A DNA stretch of 50,998 nucleotides from Hyaloscypha bicolor E. Lineage: Eukaryota; Ascomycota; Leotiomycetes; Helotiales; Hyaloscyphaceae. The stretch is from the NCBI RefSeq assembly GCF_002865645.1, contig NW_020194663.1, forward strand, positions 1 to 50,998, in the 5' to 3' direction. The position numbers and the translations under genes are program-made. Position 1 is the first letter of the stretch, and every line of letters begins with the position of its first letter. Of the stretch, positions 36,848 to 47,750 are shown piece after piece. The notes beneath the pieces are model-generated. The model did no database searches. It saw only the letters and a list, made by a program, of their open reading frames with translations, and was not told where the DNA came from.

Positions 36848-37255
36848 GTGGGAATAACTTCGAATATTTAATATTATTTATATATATAATATATTTTAAA
36901 GAAAAATCTAAATTAAATTAAATTTTAATTAATTAATAAAAGCTTTATTATTTAAATTAAGTATTTATAATACTTATATTTAATTAATATTTCATTATAT
37001 TTCTTACTTCGATTTAATTAATAACTTTATATAATAATAAATTACAAGCTTAATTAATATAAGAATTATATATTAAATTATTGAAATTCAAAATTTATAT
37101 ATTTCTTTTCAATTAAATTAAACTAATATATATAATTATTATTTATTATAAAATCTATTTAAATTATTAAATTATTTTTAAATTTATTCTTGTATTTAAA
37201 TTAGAGTATTTATGAAATTAAAAGAATACTATTTCTTTCTATAATATATACCAGT
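36848..37255. repeat. AT-rich RIP-like insertion
   Basis: About 400 bp of nearly pure A+T, like the left-hand block, dividing two stretches of normal composition. No terminal repeats or duplications were recognised. It may be the remains of a transposon that landed in or next to the 3' part of the secreted-protein gene. Confidence 0.6.
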
Positions 37256-37258
37256 AAG

Positions 37259-37561
37259 TACGCGCTAGACGAGTATTGGTATACCGCCTCCGATGGGACG
37301 GGGATATAGGTAAACCTCTCCATAGATCCGATCAGAGTCAGAAGAGAATGCCCCGACCTAGAGGGTTGCCTGGACCTTCGTTCAAGGATAAATTACAGCA
37401 CGATTTACACAGTGGAGATTTACGTTCGGGTGCTCAACATTGGAATGGTGGTCCACGAAGATTGCATAGACAACCCCTTGCGCAATTCAATGATCTCCCG
37501 AGCTGAGCCAGTTGAAAAACCACGAAAACTGCGCGATAAAGGCAAGCGAAAGAAGCAACGT
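37259..37561 (+). pseudogene. coding-like fragment, unrecognised
   Basis: The frame beginning YALDEYWYTASDGTGI reads through 101 codons to TAG with one internal TAG (37307-37309). It ends in a basic tail (KLRDKGKRKKQR). It could be a displaced 3' exon of the secreted-protein gene across the AT-rich insertion, or an unrelated remnant. Evidence is limited to protein-like composition. Confidence 0.25.
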
Positions 37562-38073
37562 TAGAACAAGAATAAGAATGTCAACGGCCATTGAGCCCGA
37601 ACTCGAAGCTATAGACATTATTGCCAAGAGACCAAGACTTGACGAAATGGATTGGAAAACCAAGAGGGAGAACCAGAAACCAACCCCTCTTCTTCTTTCG
37701 CTAGCTTTCGGTAGAGAAATTCACGCTTCTTGAAATGGTGATCTCGTTGTGCGAGCACTACTAGGAGATTTAGATAGAGTTAAAGGCACGAGAAAAGAAC
37801 CAAGACCGAAAGCGAATAATAGCATCAATTTGAAACATTTGTTTTATGATAGAATGAGGTTTGACCTTTTGTTGTAAATATTTGAAGAACTTTGTCCTCC
37901 GGAACTAAGAAAATGGGCCGATTAGTAATCCAAAGCGGCGTCGCAGGCTAAAATCGCCTAATCAGGTCATTTTGAATTGTCCATTTTGGGCCATTTTCTC
38001 AGCCTTGCGCAGCCGATTTGGCGGGGTTAACCAACTTCTCTAAACAACATCCAACTCCAACATCTCCACCACC

Positions 38074-39909
38074 ATGGCTTCCGATTCTATCACAGCAATC
38101 ACGGAAAGTCTACCGCCTGCTTCAGACTACCTGACATACCTCACCATTCTCGAATCCCATATTTCCCCAACGGTCCTGCCAACTCTGAATGACATCCTCC
38201 AAGATGCGGAGTTGACCCAAAACATTGGCTGGGATCTGATCCACCTCCTCATGCCTCTGCCGGGCTCAGAAATATGTCTTACGACTATTGCTCGACTTGG
38301 AAACCCGCGGGAGGTAGTACTGAAGGTCACAGAGGCGTTGCAATTGCTGGAGCCGGACACCAAGGAAGTGGAGGAGGAGCAGGAGGAAGAGAAGACAGCA
38401 GGCGGCGAGCCAACACCCGTCGATCGATTCTGCATATTGGTCAATCTCCTTTCTATCCTTCACCCGAGAATCAAGACGAAATACCCCTCAAGATTCCTCT
38501 CGAGTTCCCTCATGGCCATTCTTTCAGTCTTCCGCCCATCGGGCCAAGCCACGCTTTCTGTCATTTCGTTTGTACATACAATATCAGGGAAGAAGAGACC
38601 ACCGCTACCGGGACGGAAGTCAAGTTTCAAGATTCCTACAGTATCGACGGGCAATCAAGCTGGTATATCTGCTCCAGATCCAGAAGCACAGGAGGAGGAT
38701 CCACACGAAGCAGCGATTCAGGCGAAGCTCTTGCAATCATTTGTTACACATGTGCTGGAGGAGTACATCAACTGCAACTCTTTGGAATGGGCTGCTAGAT
38801 TACAGGAGTCTTTCGATCCAAGCAAGATTGTGACTGGAAGGCAGAGCTTGGGGGAATCATATAGAGTGGATCCGGCTCTGCAGACGCGGGATACTATCGT
38901 GGGGCAGCTTGTGGTGAGTACGACCTTTTACCAGAGGCGTTTCTAACAATTTCAGGCTCTTGCACGCGATCTTGGCCTCTCGAGTTACGAAACCCTCTTC
39001 GATGCTATTTACAAGACCGATCCCCCCCCAGCCGAATACGATCCGGAGGAGAATTATCCCTCTTCACCGGGAGATATACCTCTTTCGCAAGCAGGCTCGC
39101 TGTTCTTGATAAGCTCCTTCATCTTCTCGTCAATCCTCTTCGAATCAAAATCCCCACAACCGAATCTGTCAATATTCCCCGATCATGCGAAGCTCGTGAA
39201 GCATTTCATTGGACTTGAGGGACCTACAAGTATCGGCGGAGAAGAGCCTGGAGTTGTTGATGCTATATTGGCGATTGGGTTATGGCTGGAATATAACAAC
39301 CGATTTGTTTCGGGGCCTCTGAAGGATGAGGATTTTCTACAACATCTGCAAACACTGTCTCTTCTCTCAGCAAACAATCCCTCGCCAACTTTGAGATACA
39401 CCGCGCACGTTTTCACCTCTTCTATTCTTCACGCACATCCCATTGATCGGTTGAGGTTGACATTCATATCCGACACACTCGAAAACTGCCCGTACGAGAC
39501 CTTAAAGGCATCCGCGGTGTCATGGCTGAAGGAGGAAATCATCGCAGCGCAAGAGAGGAAGTCGGAGAATGTTTTTGCATCTAACGTTGCCCTTGCAGCA
39601 GCGCAGCCATATCTATTTCCAGACACGTCTGCTTTGGCGGATGCAAGCGATGAGGAGCTACTGCAGGAGTTGGGACAAGCGTTTCCATTCCACATGGCTG
39701 TTATTAACTTCTTGTTCTTCGTTGGGAGTGAAACATATGCTCACGTTGTTCCTTCTGGGATGATGAATGTTGTGGAGGAAATTTATCTAGGACCCCTAAG
39801 GATAGCTCAGGAGAAATCTGAGAAAGGATTGGAGGGAGCTGCCTCTTTTGAATTGCAGCTGCTAGGAGAGCGTATTGCTATGTGTACAGCGAAGATTGAT
39901 AAGATATGA
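38074..39909 (+). CDS. Ybp1/Ybp2-family YAP-binding protein (YAP-binding/ALF4/glomulin type)
   Basis: Two exons, 38074-38913 and 38956-39909, flank a 42-bp intron (GTGAGT...TTTCAG) that contains a stop, giving 597 residues. The start is preceded by CACCACC directly before ATG, a good fungal context. The protein is mostly alpha-helical. It has an acidic coiled stretch near residues 97-110 (KEVEEEQEEEK), a disordered basic/proline patch (GKKRPPLPGRKSS) near 170, and helical repeats to the C terminus. Wording such as LSILHPRIKTKYPSRF and ILAIGLWLEYNNRF fits the fungal family related to yeast Ybp1/Ybp2, which binds the AP-1-like factor Yap1 in the peroxide response and also links to kinetochores. 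Assignment is by recalled family resemblance. Confidence 0.72.
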
Positions 39910-40938
39910 CGATTGAATCATGATTGACACCCCTACTTCTTCTCTTAGTATTTGATATGTGCTTCTCAAAGGCAGAGGTCGAAGTCATTTTCCAACCTTT
40001 TCGTTCCACAATCAGTGATTCACACCGTCTTCTAGCAGTCCTGTTCTACCCTTAGGTTCTCATAATTTGCAAAGTTCTCTCTTTGCTTTTTCCTTGCCAT
40101 TTCCATTCAGCTTTCCCTCTTTCCTATTTCATTGAGCACAACAGCCCAGGCAGCTCAAAGAGTGATGGAAGCTCTCCCCAGCTCAATTTAAGCCATTGTT
40201 ATCTAAACAGGAATCTTCCTCTCCAATCATCTCCAATATCTCACTCAAGATACCTGTTCCAAAATACCAGTCGCAATCCGCAGTGCCATGCAGCTGTCCA
40301 GAGCATACTGTCGAACCCGCTGACCGGGCTTAATACCCCAATGTGCTTGGGGTGCAGAGAAAACACCCATCTGCTAGTCTCATGCCCGCTATTCACACTC
40401 TAATCTCACTCTACGGAAGGCCGCTGGAAATTAGGGACGTGGAGGCGCCGAGACCGATAAAGTTTGCAGAAGGTTCTTCCAGACCATAACCAAGTCCTGT
40501 GCAATCGACTTCTTCGGATGAATCAGCAAGCCTCTCTGTGTCTTTTAAGACTCCTATGGGGGAGGCAAGTGAGACACGTATTGCCGGGGTTCTCACCGAG
40601 CGGGAGAGGAGAACAATATATAGAGGTACTTCGGTGGGGCCTGGAGGCTGTTACTAATAATGAGAATTCTTAGGTACAGCTGACTGAGGATGGAGTTAAT
40701 CGATATATTATATATCTCTTCAAACTCGGGCTGAGACAAGCAAGAGACCAACTGGCCTCGCATATGGCACAAGTGGGAAAAGTCTGGCGGTTGTAAACGC
40801 ACATTGCAGGTTGTCAGAAACATTTGGTGATGGATATGAACTTATGAAGTTTGATAAAGCCTTGCCGTCACTCCTGATACTTACACCCCTTCCCTACCTC
40901 TCTTCCAGACACGCATTCTCATTTCATTAAACCCATGT
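39910..40938. other. intergenic between convergent genes
   Basis: Holds the 3' flank of the Ybp-type gene (+) and of the 308-residue gene (-). Short frames such as 40083-40403 (+) show no conserved features. No RNA gene was seen. Confidence 0.45.
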
Positions 40939-41917
40939 TCACGGCTTATGAGCTATATGCTCACCCCTCCCCTTTTTCCCACGCCTGCAAACAGTTAGCA
41001 TCGCTTCCACTAAGCCATAACACAAAGAGAACTTACAAAGCAGCATGTAAGCCCCTGATTCCCTCCTCCATCCTCGACTTGAAGCTCCCATCACTCGGCT
41101 TCGAAAACCACCTATGTGGATCATTCTTCCCCGCTTCTCTTCGGATACTCCTCCCATCCCCAAACAAATTCAAAATCTTCCTATGATTCTCAAGATCCAA
41201 CTGACGCACGACGACCGGATCAGTGGGCGGAGCCTTGGTCACCATTGGAAGGAAACAATAGAAGAAATCCAAGAGTTGTTGATACAACCTGTCATCCACA
41301 TTCCCTCTCTTATCCGCTTTAACTACTTTATCGTACATCTTGCTCATATCGTCATGCCAGATGCGAGCGGTCAGTTTCTTGCATAAGGCGTCTGCTTCGG
41401 CTGCGCTCATTCTGGTACTGCTGTTTGGAGGCGGGGCCTCATCTGGTGGCAGGAGAGAAATAGTACGGATCGGTGGCTCGGAGCTTCCATCGTAACCTTC
41501 TTGCCGGTTTCGAACTAGACCTGAGAGGTTTGGCGTTTGCGAGTTCGATCCCCTGAAGTGGCGGGTTGAGGAGTAAGTACCGTGCAAGGGTTCACTGTGG
41601 TCCTGTTGTTTACTACGAACGGACTGTCGATTGTTTGCTTCGGATGGTCTTGGGGTCGTAGTGCTTTCTCTTATTAACGAACTGCGATGGCCTTGGCGGG
41701 ACGGTGGAACAAGGTAACCGGCGTCAGTTCTTTGGCCAGCGGAGTTGTTCCGGCCGGACTGAGAAGCAGGGGTGACTTGGATCGACGGTCTGTTTTGAGC
41801 GTTATCGTTGTCGACTCGGCAGCGGAATCGACCACTTGCATGGCTGCTTTGGTGAGCAGGGTCTTGGGAGGCAGTAGAGTGAGCTACCGCCATCTTGGGA
41901 TGGTCTTGCTCTGGCAT
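40939..41917 (-). CDS. hypothetical protein with disordered N-terminal half and a conserved-looking C-terminal domain
   Basis: Exon 1 is 41037-41917 and exon 2 is 40939-40984, joined across a 52-bp intron with donor GTAAGT, branch-like GCTAAC and acceptor TTTGCAG, giving 308 residues. If the intron is retained, the codon at the junction reads TTG TAA and the protein ends at 294 residues. Residues 1-165 are rich in Ser, Gln, Asn, Arg and Pro and look disordered. From about 168 the sequence looks helical and folded (AEADALCKKLTARIWHDDMS, LYQQLLDFFYCFLP). A basic tail follows (RGKKGRGEHIAHKP). I do not recognise the family. The absence of stops over 880 bp and the good intron make it a confident gene. 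Confidence 0.7.
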
Positions 41918-42709
41918 GTTGAGCTCTTGTCGGATGAATGGGGTCTCTTGAGAACTGGCAAAAGGAAGAGGGTTGGGGAAGATGCGAGTTTATAAGACAT
42001 AGCCGCTAGACTGAATGATTCACGAAAAGGACATGGCACTCGGTAAAACATGGTTAACTCGTTGATTCAGGTTCATTGATTCAGAAGAGAGAGCTGATCG
42101 AAGATTATGTGGCTTCAAGACCAACTCCAGGAGCAACTCATATGCTATCAGTTTGCTCAACGCCGTCCTTCGCAAAGAGAAAAGAAGTCAACAATCATCG
42201 AACCGTGACTCCAGAGCCGCGACCTTCGCCTCGACGCCTTCCGTAGTGCAAATGGTAGCAAAGTAAAGAAAGCAGACCCTCCTATCGTTCGGCCTCCTAC
42301 CAGAATACAGAAAGAGCCGAGCGAAGATCACGGGTTCCATTGTGTAATGCCCCAACCACAATTCCCGCACAGCAGCTTGAATGGGAAAGTGAAAAGGCAA
42401 TATTCACATCATTATACAGGCTCCTCAGCAACGCAAGAAGAAGCCGACATTGGGTCGCATCGCACCGCCATCTGGGCCGTCTCCGCCCAATTGATAACTT
42501 ACGCGGGTCCACACCGAAAGAAAGAAAAAAACTATGTGCACATGTACTGTACCCACCTCGAGGTGGGAACAAAATAAAAGTAAAGAAACAAGTCCCGAGG
42601 CCACGTAGTTTGGAATGGACGAGTCCTGAAGCAGTGATACCCAGTGATCACCGTAAAGGCCCATATGCAGCGTAGACGAAATTCCAGGAGGCCAACACCG
42701 TAACATCGT
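41918..42709. other. intergenic: promoter side of the 308-residue gene and 3' flank of the zinc-finger gene
   Basis: Both neighbours are on the minus strand, so this holds one gene's promoter and the other's 3' end. Overlapping frames on both strands (42188-42706) lack protein-like features. Confidence 0.45.
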
Positions 42710-44153
42710 TCACCACCTTGCTGTCCTATCGTCCCAGAAATGCTGCCGCTTCTTATTCTTCCCGTCGAGCCTAGCCCTGTGAGCCTCAACCACACTAGCC
42801 GTAGTCAACGTGGGAAGGATCTCCGGGTTGACGGCGTATTTGATGGTATCGTCAACATGGCGACCGGCTGTGATAGCAGTTCCTCCAGTGATTCCATCAA
42901 TAACCCCATCGTATTCGCTTGTTTGGCGGACCTTGCATCGGACTCCCTGGGACTCGCAATGCTGAGTAAGAGCAGTGGCAGTGGCGAAGTAGCGAAGACA
43001 GTTGATGCATTGGAGTTTCTCGTTGCGGTGGGCAGGGGACTTCAAGTGTTGAATGAAAGCACCCTTGTGCTTGATACTCTTGCTGCATGGTGTTAGAGGA
43101 GAGGTCGATGTTTGGATAGTGACTTACCCGCAGCCTCTGTGAGGACATCGAAATTTGCCAATGAGATCGATGTAGAACTTCATTGCGTTGAAGCTCCTAC
43201 TATCGGGATCCATTAGATCCTCTTTTCCTTCCTCAATATTCTTGACATTCATAGACCGAAGGAGCTCGACCGGAGGAGCAATCGTAGCAGGAGCACCTGC
43301 AAAAAGATTTTGCTTAGCGTCCCATGCATTTTCGGCCTTTAACTCGACACCAGGTGTATTCGGAACACTGCCAAGCTTCACAGTCAAGGTGGGGAAGTCT
43401 TCTTGCTTCAAGACTGAGGGAGGCTTGGTGAAGAGATGGGCCGGTGGCATCGTAGTTAGTTCGCCGAAAGCCATGAGATCGTCACCACGGAAAGTGGGCG
43501 CGGGGGAAGCGGATCTGGTGACTACGGTGTGCCGGACGTTAGATCAAGAAGACAGGGAGATGGAGAGCAACGCACCTCGAGACAAGGCTTGACTCTGAGA
43601 AGCTTCATCTTGGACAGGTTCACCATCTGCCGTGACCAGCATCACGCCCTCAGGGCCACGAAGCAGCTTGTGAGGCTGTGGGGCCGTGAATGGGCTGGGG
43701 CTATTGTTGTCGAAGTCTCCAGCAGTTCTTCCGTAGTCCTGGAAGTTTCTGGCATTCTGAGCATTGGAATACCAATTCTGCTTCATCTTGCGATTCTTCT
43801 CGACAATCTCTCTTTGGAAGTACTTGCACTCAGCGAGCTCGATATGGGACATCAAGCCTCCAAGGCGCGTAAAGTGCTTGTTACATCCGGGACAGCTCAT
43901 GTCTTGCTCGTGGGAGTGCATCTGTGACGCGTTAGCTCGAGTTTGAATCTGGGACGGGCGCGCTTACGAGGTCGTGGTGCTGCTTGCAAGCTTCGTGACT
44001 CTCAAAATCTTGGGAGCAGACTTCGCAGGCGATATGGCGGCGGCTGTGGACCTTGTGTTTATGGTAGTCCGCAAAGGACTTGAAGGTGAGTTCGCATTTC
44101 GTGCAGACGGTCGGCTCCTCCTCGAGGATTTGCTGACCACGAGGGGGAGGCAT
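42710..44153 (-). CDS. C2H2-type multi-zinc-finger protein
   Basis: Four exons (43968-44153, 43576-43921, 43128-43521, 42710-43082) join across introns of 46, 54 and 45 bp with matching phases, giving 432 residues. Zinc-finger-like units follow in order: CTKC at 17-20 with His33/36, CEVC at 43-46 with HH at 59-60, CPGC at 72-75 with a C-terminal H/C pair, CPHRGCG near 303 with HLKSPAH, and CINC near 334. The spacing is irregular, as in fungal proteins that bind nucleic acid or ribosomal factors. A linker with ENAWDAKQNLF and a C-terminal WDDRTARW lie between and after fingers. The likely role is nucleic-acid or protein binding in the nucleus or cytoplasm; a specific target cannot be inferred. 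The start at MPPPRG was preferred over an upstream in-frame ATG (44240) whose extension looks non-conserved. Confidence 0.82.
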
Positions 44154-45097
44154 GGTTGCGGCAGACGCGATGGAAGGAAGTGAACGAGCTTGGAGGAACA
44201 GAAAGAAGCGTGTTGACTTGGTAAGAGGTGCCGCAGACACTGCAAGGAAGGGGTGGGGAGGTGTTAGTGTTGTCGAGATCGAAAGGGCAAGAGGAAGAGG
44301 AAGAAGACGGGCAGACGCGAGAAGACGATGTTTTAAAATTCGGCGCTAAAGAAGCGAGGCCGGAGAGGAGGATATACTTTATCCCGATGGGATGACTCCT
44401 ATCTGCCTGTACAAGGACTGCTTCCGAGATTCTTGCAATAGTGCGCGAGGTAATTGTTGATGAATGGTTCGTTACAAGGCAATTAAGGAGCAGCCCCGGA
44501 AGTACACTGCAGAAGAATGAGAAAAAGAACATTTCCACGGGGTCTGAGTCCTCGTTTCTTGAGCCTCGTTTGCTTGCAGAACAATGGACGCTGTACCCAA
44601 TTCAAACGGGAGGCTCTCCATAAGGTCCGCGAGGCTTTGTACGGAGGTCCATGGTATGAGATAGGAAGGGGAATCTTGCACACTTCGCCCAGATGTGTGC
44701 AGAGAGGTAACCAAGGCATTTTACCTCGTTCCATTTCCCTTCCGCCCTGCCCGATTTTCCTGCACAGAAAGGGGTTCAAGGGGGCTGCCTCCAATGCAGA
44801 GCCTCCAATGGAATGGGACTTCCATTCTCTAAGCCTTTTTTCCCCCAATGTATTCGCCATATGTCTTCCACAACTTGCCATCCTTCCTCGCCTCAAAGGT
44901 TTGTCGAATGTTGAAGCTCTTCAGAAGAGTCCTTGATTCTTTGTCGTCGTCTGAAGCTATTCTTGGCTTGTCTCGGCACTTCCCGTGTTTCGCCAGCGGG
45001 CTCAGCCTCCTTTCCAACACCATCCCCACCTCCACCTCACCATCACCATCACCATCACCGACCTCAGAAGATGCCCCTTTTCTCCTTATGACACCAA
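44154..45097. promoter_or_regulatory. divergent intergenic region between zinc-finger and palmitoyltransferase genes
   Basis: The zinc-finger gene (-) and the palmitoyltransferase gene (+) point away from each other, so their promoters share these ~940 bp. An ACCATC microsatellite (about 45,041-45,060) lies 40 bp before the palmitoyltransferase start. Two overlapping opposite-strand frames of about 138 codons (44,483-44,936) have no recognisable content. Confidence 0.5.
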
Positions 45098-46555
45098 ATG
45101 GCTACTCTTGCTTCCCCAAGCCCTTCACGATCACCGACTAGGATGCCTCGACGCTGGGCACGGAAATGCGAGCGCTACTGCTGTATTGGAGCCACTTATT
45201 TTCCCCTGGTATTTGTTTACAGCATCACGAGCTGGGCAGTCTGGGTTGAGGCTACGATAGGATTCCTACCTGCGCATACGCCTTGGATTGGTATGTCTCC
45301 TGCGAGGCTTTGCGGGCTCTGCTAACAGTCTGCAGGAAAAGGGTCCTCTTCCCTCGGCATCGCACTCTACATCCTGCTAAATTGGTCTTACACGACGGCT
45401 GTTTTTACGAGTCCCGGGACTACAACGAGTCACAATGGATACAGCTCACTGCCTACGCAAGCGGCGCCCGTTGCCACGAACTTCACTGTCAAATCGAATG
45501 GGGAGCTGCGCTACTGCAAGAAATGCCAGGCGAGGAAACCAGATCGCGCGCATCATTGCTCAACGTGTCGGACATGCGTGTTGAAGATGGATCATCATTG
45601 TCCTTGGCTGGCGACTTGCGTGGGTCTGCGGAACTACAAAGCCTTCCTCCTGTTTCTGATATATACGACTGTTTTCTGCTTCGTCTGCTTCGGGGTTTCG
45701 GGGATATGGGTCTACAGGGAGATATTGAATGATGGGGAATACACGGAGTCGCTCATGCCCGTCAATTATGTTATGCTGGCTGTGATATCTGGGATTATTG
45801 GGCTTGTGCTTGCTGGCTTTACCGGGTGGCATATTCTGCTTGCTTCGCGGGGGCAGACAACTATTGAATGCCTTGAGAAGACAAGATATCTATCTCCGTT
45901 GAGGAAAGCGATGCAGCATCAGCACATCGAACCGCCGAAAGACGGCGAGACACGCGAGAACTACGATGAAATGGAGAGACGCAGGGCTCGGGCTCGGTAC
46001 GAGGAATATCTTGACGAGCAGGACTCAGAAAAGTTGCCAAGTGCATTTGATCTTGGTTGGCGGAGAAATCTGCGGCACCTATTTGGCCCGAAGAAGCTCC
46101 TGTGGTTCGTTCCCGTTTGCAATACAATTGGAGATGGCTGGAGTTGGGAGCCAAGTCCGAAATGGTTGGCTGCAAGGGAGAGAATTGCTTCAGAGAGGGA
46201 TGAACAACGACGGAGGGAACATGCTGCAGGATGGGGATCTGAGCCTTCTCCCGTGAGACCAGATGGTGCAGCGAGGCACTATGTGGCATATCCAAGGTCT
46301 ACGTCCAAGGCTGACAGGATATTGGGGAGGACGAGTGAGTACGCTGATCGAACAGATGCGGTTTCTATGGAGAATTTACGGCCTAGAGATGATTATGAGA
46401 GTAGTGAGGATGAGGATGAGAGGGTTCTGGATAGGAAGCCTCACGGGTGGCCTCAGAAAGTGGGTGTTGTTACGAATGCTTTATTGGGGAATACTTTGGC
46501 AAGGCAGAAGGATGATGTGAGAGGGTGGGATGGGGTAGATGAAGGGGTAGATTAG
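45098..46555 (+). CDS. pfa3: DHHC-type palmitoyltransferase, Pfa3-like
   Basis: Exons 45098-45290 and 45336-46555 flank a 45-bp intron (GTATGT, branch GCTAAC, CTGCAG), giving 470 residues. Membrane segments are near 28-50, 70-88, 167-187 and 208-232, the classic four-pass layout. The cysteine-rich domain (about 121-170; CKKC, HHCSTC) contains the catalytic DHHC at 150-153 (Cys153) followed by PWLATCVGLRNYK, and a TTxE motif (TTIE, 239-242) follows the last membrane span. It should transfer palmitate to cysteines of membrane-associated proteins. Yeast Pfa3 modifies the vacuolar fusion factor Vac8. The long acidic C-terminal tail ends in a WDGVD-type motif. Family assignment is firm; the Pfa3 orthology is likely but not proven from sequence alone. 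Confidence 0.88.
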
Positions 46556-46644
46556 AGTGTTTGTTTTGTATCATATCCGTGTGTTTGGATGTAGAATTTA
46601 TTAAGACACTGCTGTTCTTTGAAAAGGTCAATAAGACAAGATAG

Positions 46645-46656
46645 CATCACGTGATG
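46645..46656. promoter_or_regulatory. CATCACGTGATG palindrome (E-box / Cbf1-type site)
   Basis: A perfect 12-bp palindrome centred on CACGTG, 137 bp upstream of the UBE2J1-type gene and 90 bp after the palmitoyltransferase stop. TCACGTGA is the core bound by bHLH factors such as yeast Cbf1. Functional role is inferred only from the match and position. Confidence 0.4.
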
Positions 46657-46792
46657 TAACCCTGGTCATGAAGCTGCCACCTGTTTCGACCTTCGTCATC
46701 GACAGAACACCACGTATCTTCTGCAACAGCATATACTCAGATCTGCCACTCTTACCACATATTCTAGAGCTTCTGCTCGATCCAATAACGTC

Positions 46793-47750
46793 ATGGCAAA
46801 CCCCAAATTCAACTCCAAGTCCCCCACCATAAAACGAATTCGTAAGCCCCTCCACCCTTCCCAGCTCCTCCCAATTAACACCCGCAGTCCGCGAAGCCTC
46901 CGAACTCTCCAACTCCCCATCTGCAGACTACCAAGCTGCGCCCGCCTCTGATGCGGACCTCTTCGACTGGCACTTCACCATCCGCGGGCCTCCCAACTCC
47001 TCGTTCGGCAAAGGAATATACCACGGCCGAATCGTCTTGCCTCCAACCTACCCCCTGCGCCCGCCATCCTTCCGCTTCCTGACACCGAGTGGACGATTCG
47101 AAGTCAATCGCGAGATATGCCTTTCAATAAGCGGACATCATGAAGAGACGTGGCAGCCTGCCTGGGGTGTTCGGACAGCATTGGTGGCGCTGAGAGCATT
47201 CATGGAGACGGACGCCAAAGGACAATTGGGGGGGTTGGAATGCCCTGTCAAGGAACGAGAGAGGATGGCGGAAGCTAGTTCATTGTGGAGATGTGCGAGC
47301 TGTGGGAAAAGCAATGTGGATATCATGAAGGAATGTGCAGAGGCTGTAAAGGAGAAGGGAGAAGAGAAAGAGGTCGTTGTGCCGAGTGACTTGAAGATGG
47401 GATGGAAGGATGAGATGAACAGTGTGGAAACTAAGCACCCAGCCGCCGAGGGAAGAAATATCAAGATATTGAGATCGAAGGAAGTAGAGGAGGCGGAACT
47501 TGCGGAGGGTTTTGTGCGTACAACGGGGAATGATGGCCCGAGTGATTATCCTGCTGCAAGACCCGCTCAGGGTGTTACTCAACCTACGGGATCGGCGACA
47601 GCGAGGGTACAGCCAGTTATTACTCAGAGGATACAGCCGCAGATGGCACAGAGGTCGAATGATGGCGTGCCGATATGGATTGATAGGATGATTGCGGCGA
47701 TCTGTGTGCTTTTGGTGGCCATGGTGTTGAAGGTTCTTCTGGGATTTTAG
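46793..47750 (+). CDS. tail-anchored ubiquitin-conjugating enzyme E2, UBE2J1 type
   Basis: Exons 46793-46841 and 46888-47750 flank a 46-bp intron, giving 303 residues. The UBC fold opens with NPKFNSKSPTIKRI and continues with FTIRGPPNSSFGKGIYHGRI and PPTYPLRPPSFRFLTPSGRF. The active-site Cys94 sits in EICLSISGHHEETW, a UBE2J hallmark, and the usual HPN tripeptide is absent as in that family. A CxxC pair (CASC) follows in the linker, echoing animal UBE2J1. Residues 284-303 form a C-terminal membrane anchor (AAICVLLVAMVLKVLLGF). The enzyme should sit on the ER facing the cytosol and charge ubiquitin for ER-associated degradation. It lies 237 bp downstream of the palmitoyltransferase gene, same strand, with its own promoter region. 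Confidence 0.92.

Noticed and set aside
41525..41545. tRNA B-box-like GAGTTCGATCCCC
   Set aside because: It is within the coding exon of the 308-residue protein and no cloverleaf or A-box partner is present.
42188..42706. Several 70-110-codon frames on both strands
   Set aside because: Between two minus-strand genes, with no protein-like features or splice logic; probably promoter and UTR sequence.
44154..44240. Upstream in-frame ATG extending the zinc-finger protein by 29 residues
   Set aside because: The extension (MSAAPLTKSTRFFLFLQARS...) resembles a chance transit-peptide-like stretch, whereas MPPPRG directly precedes the first zinc finger; kept only as an alternative start.
44483..44936. 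Overlapping 137/139-codon frames on opposite strands
   Set aside because: Sit in the divergent promoter region; neither shows a recognisable domain, and such paired frames are common by chance at this GC content.
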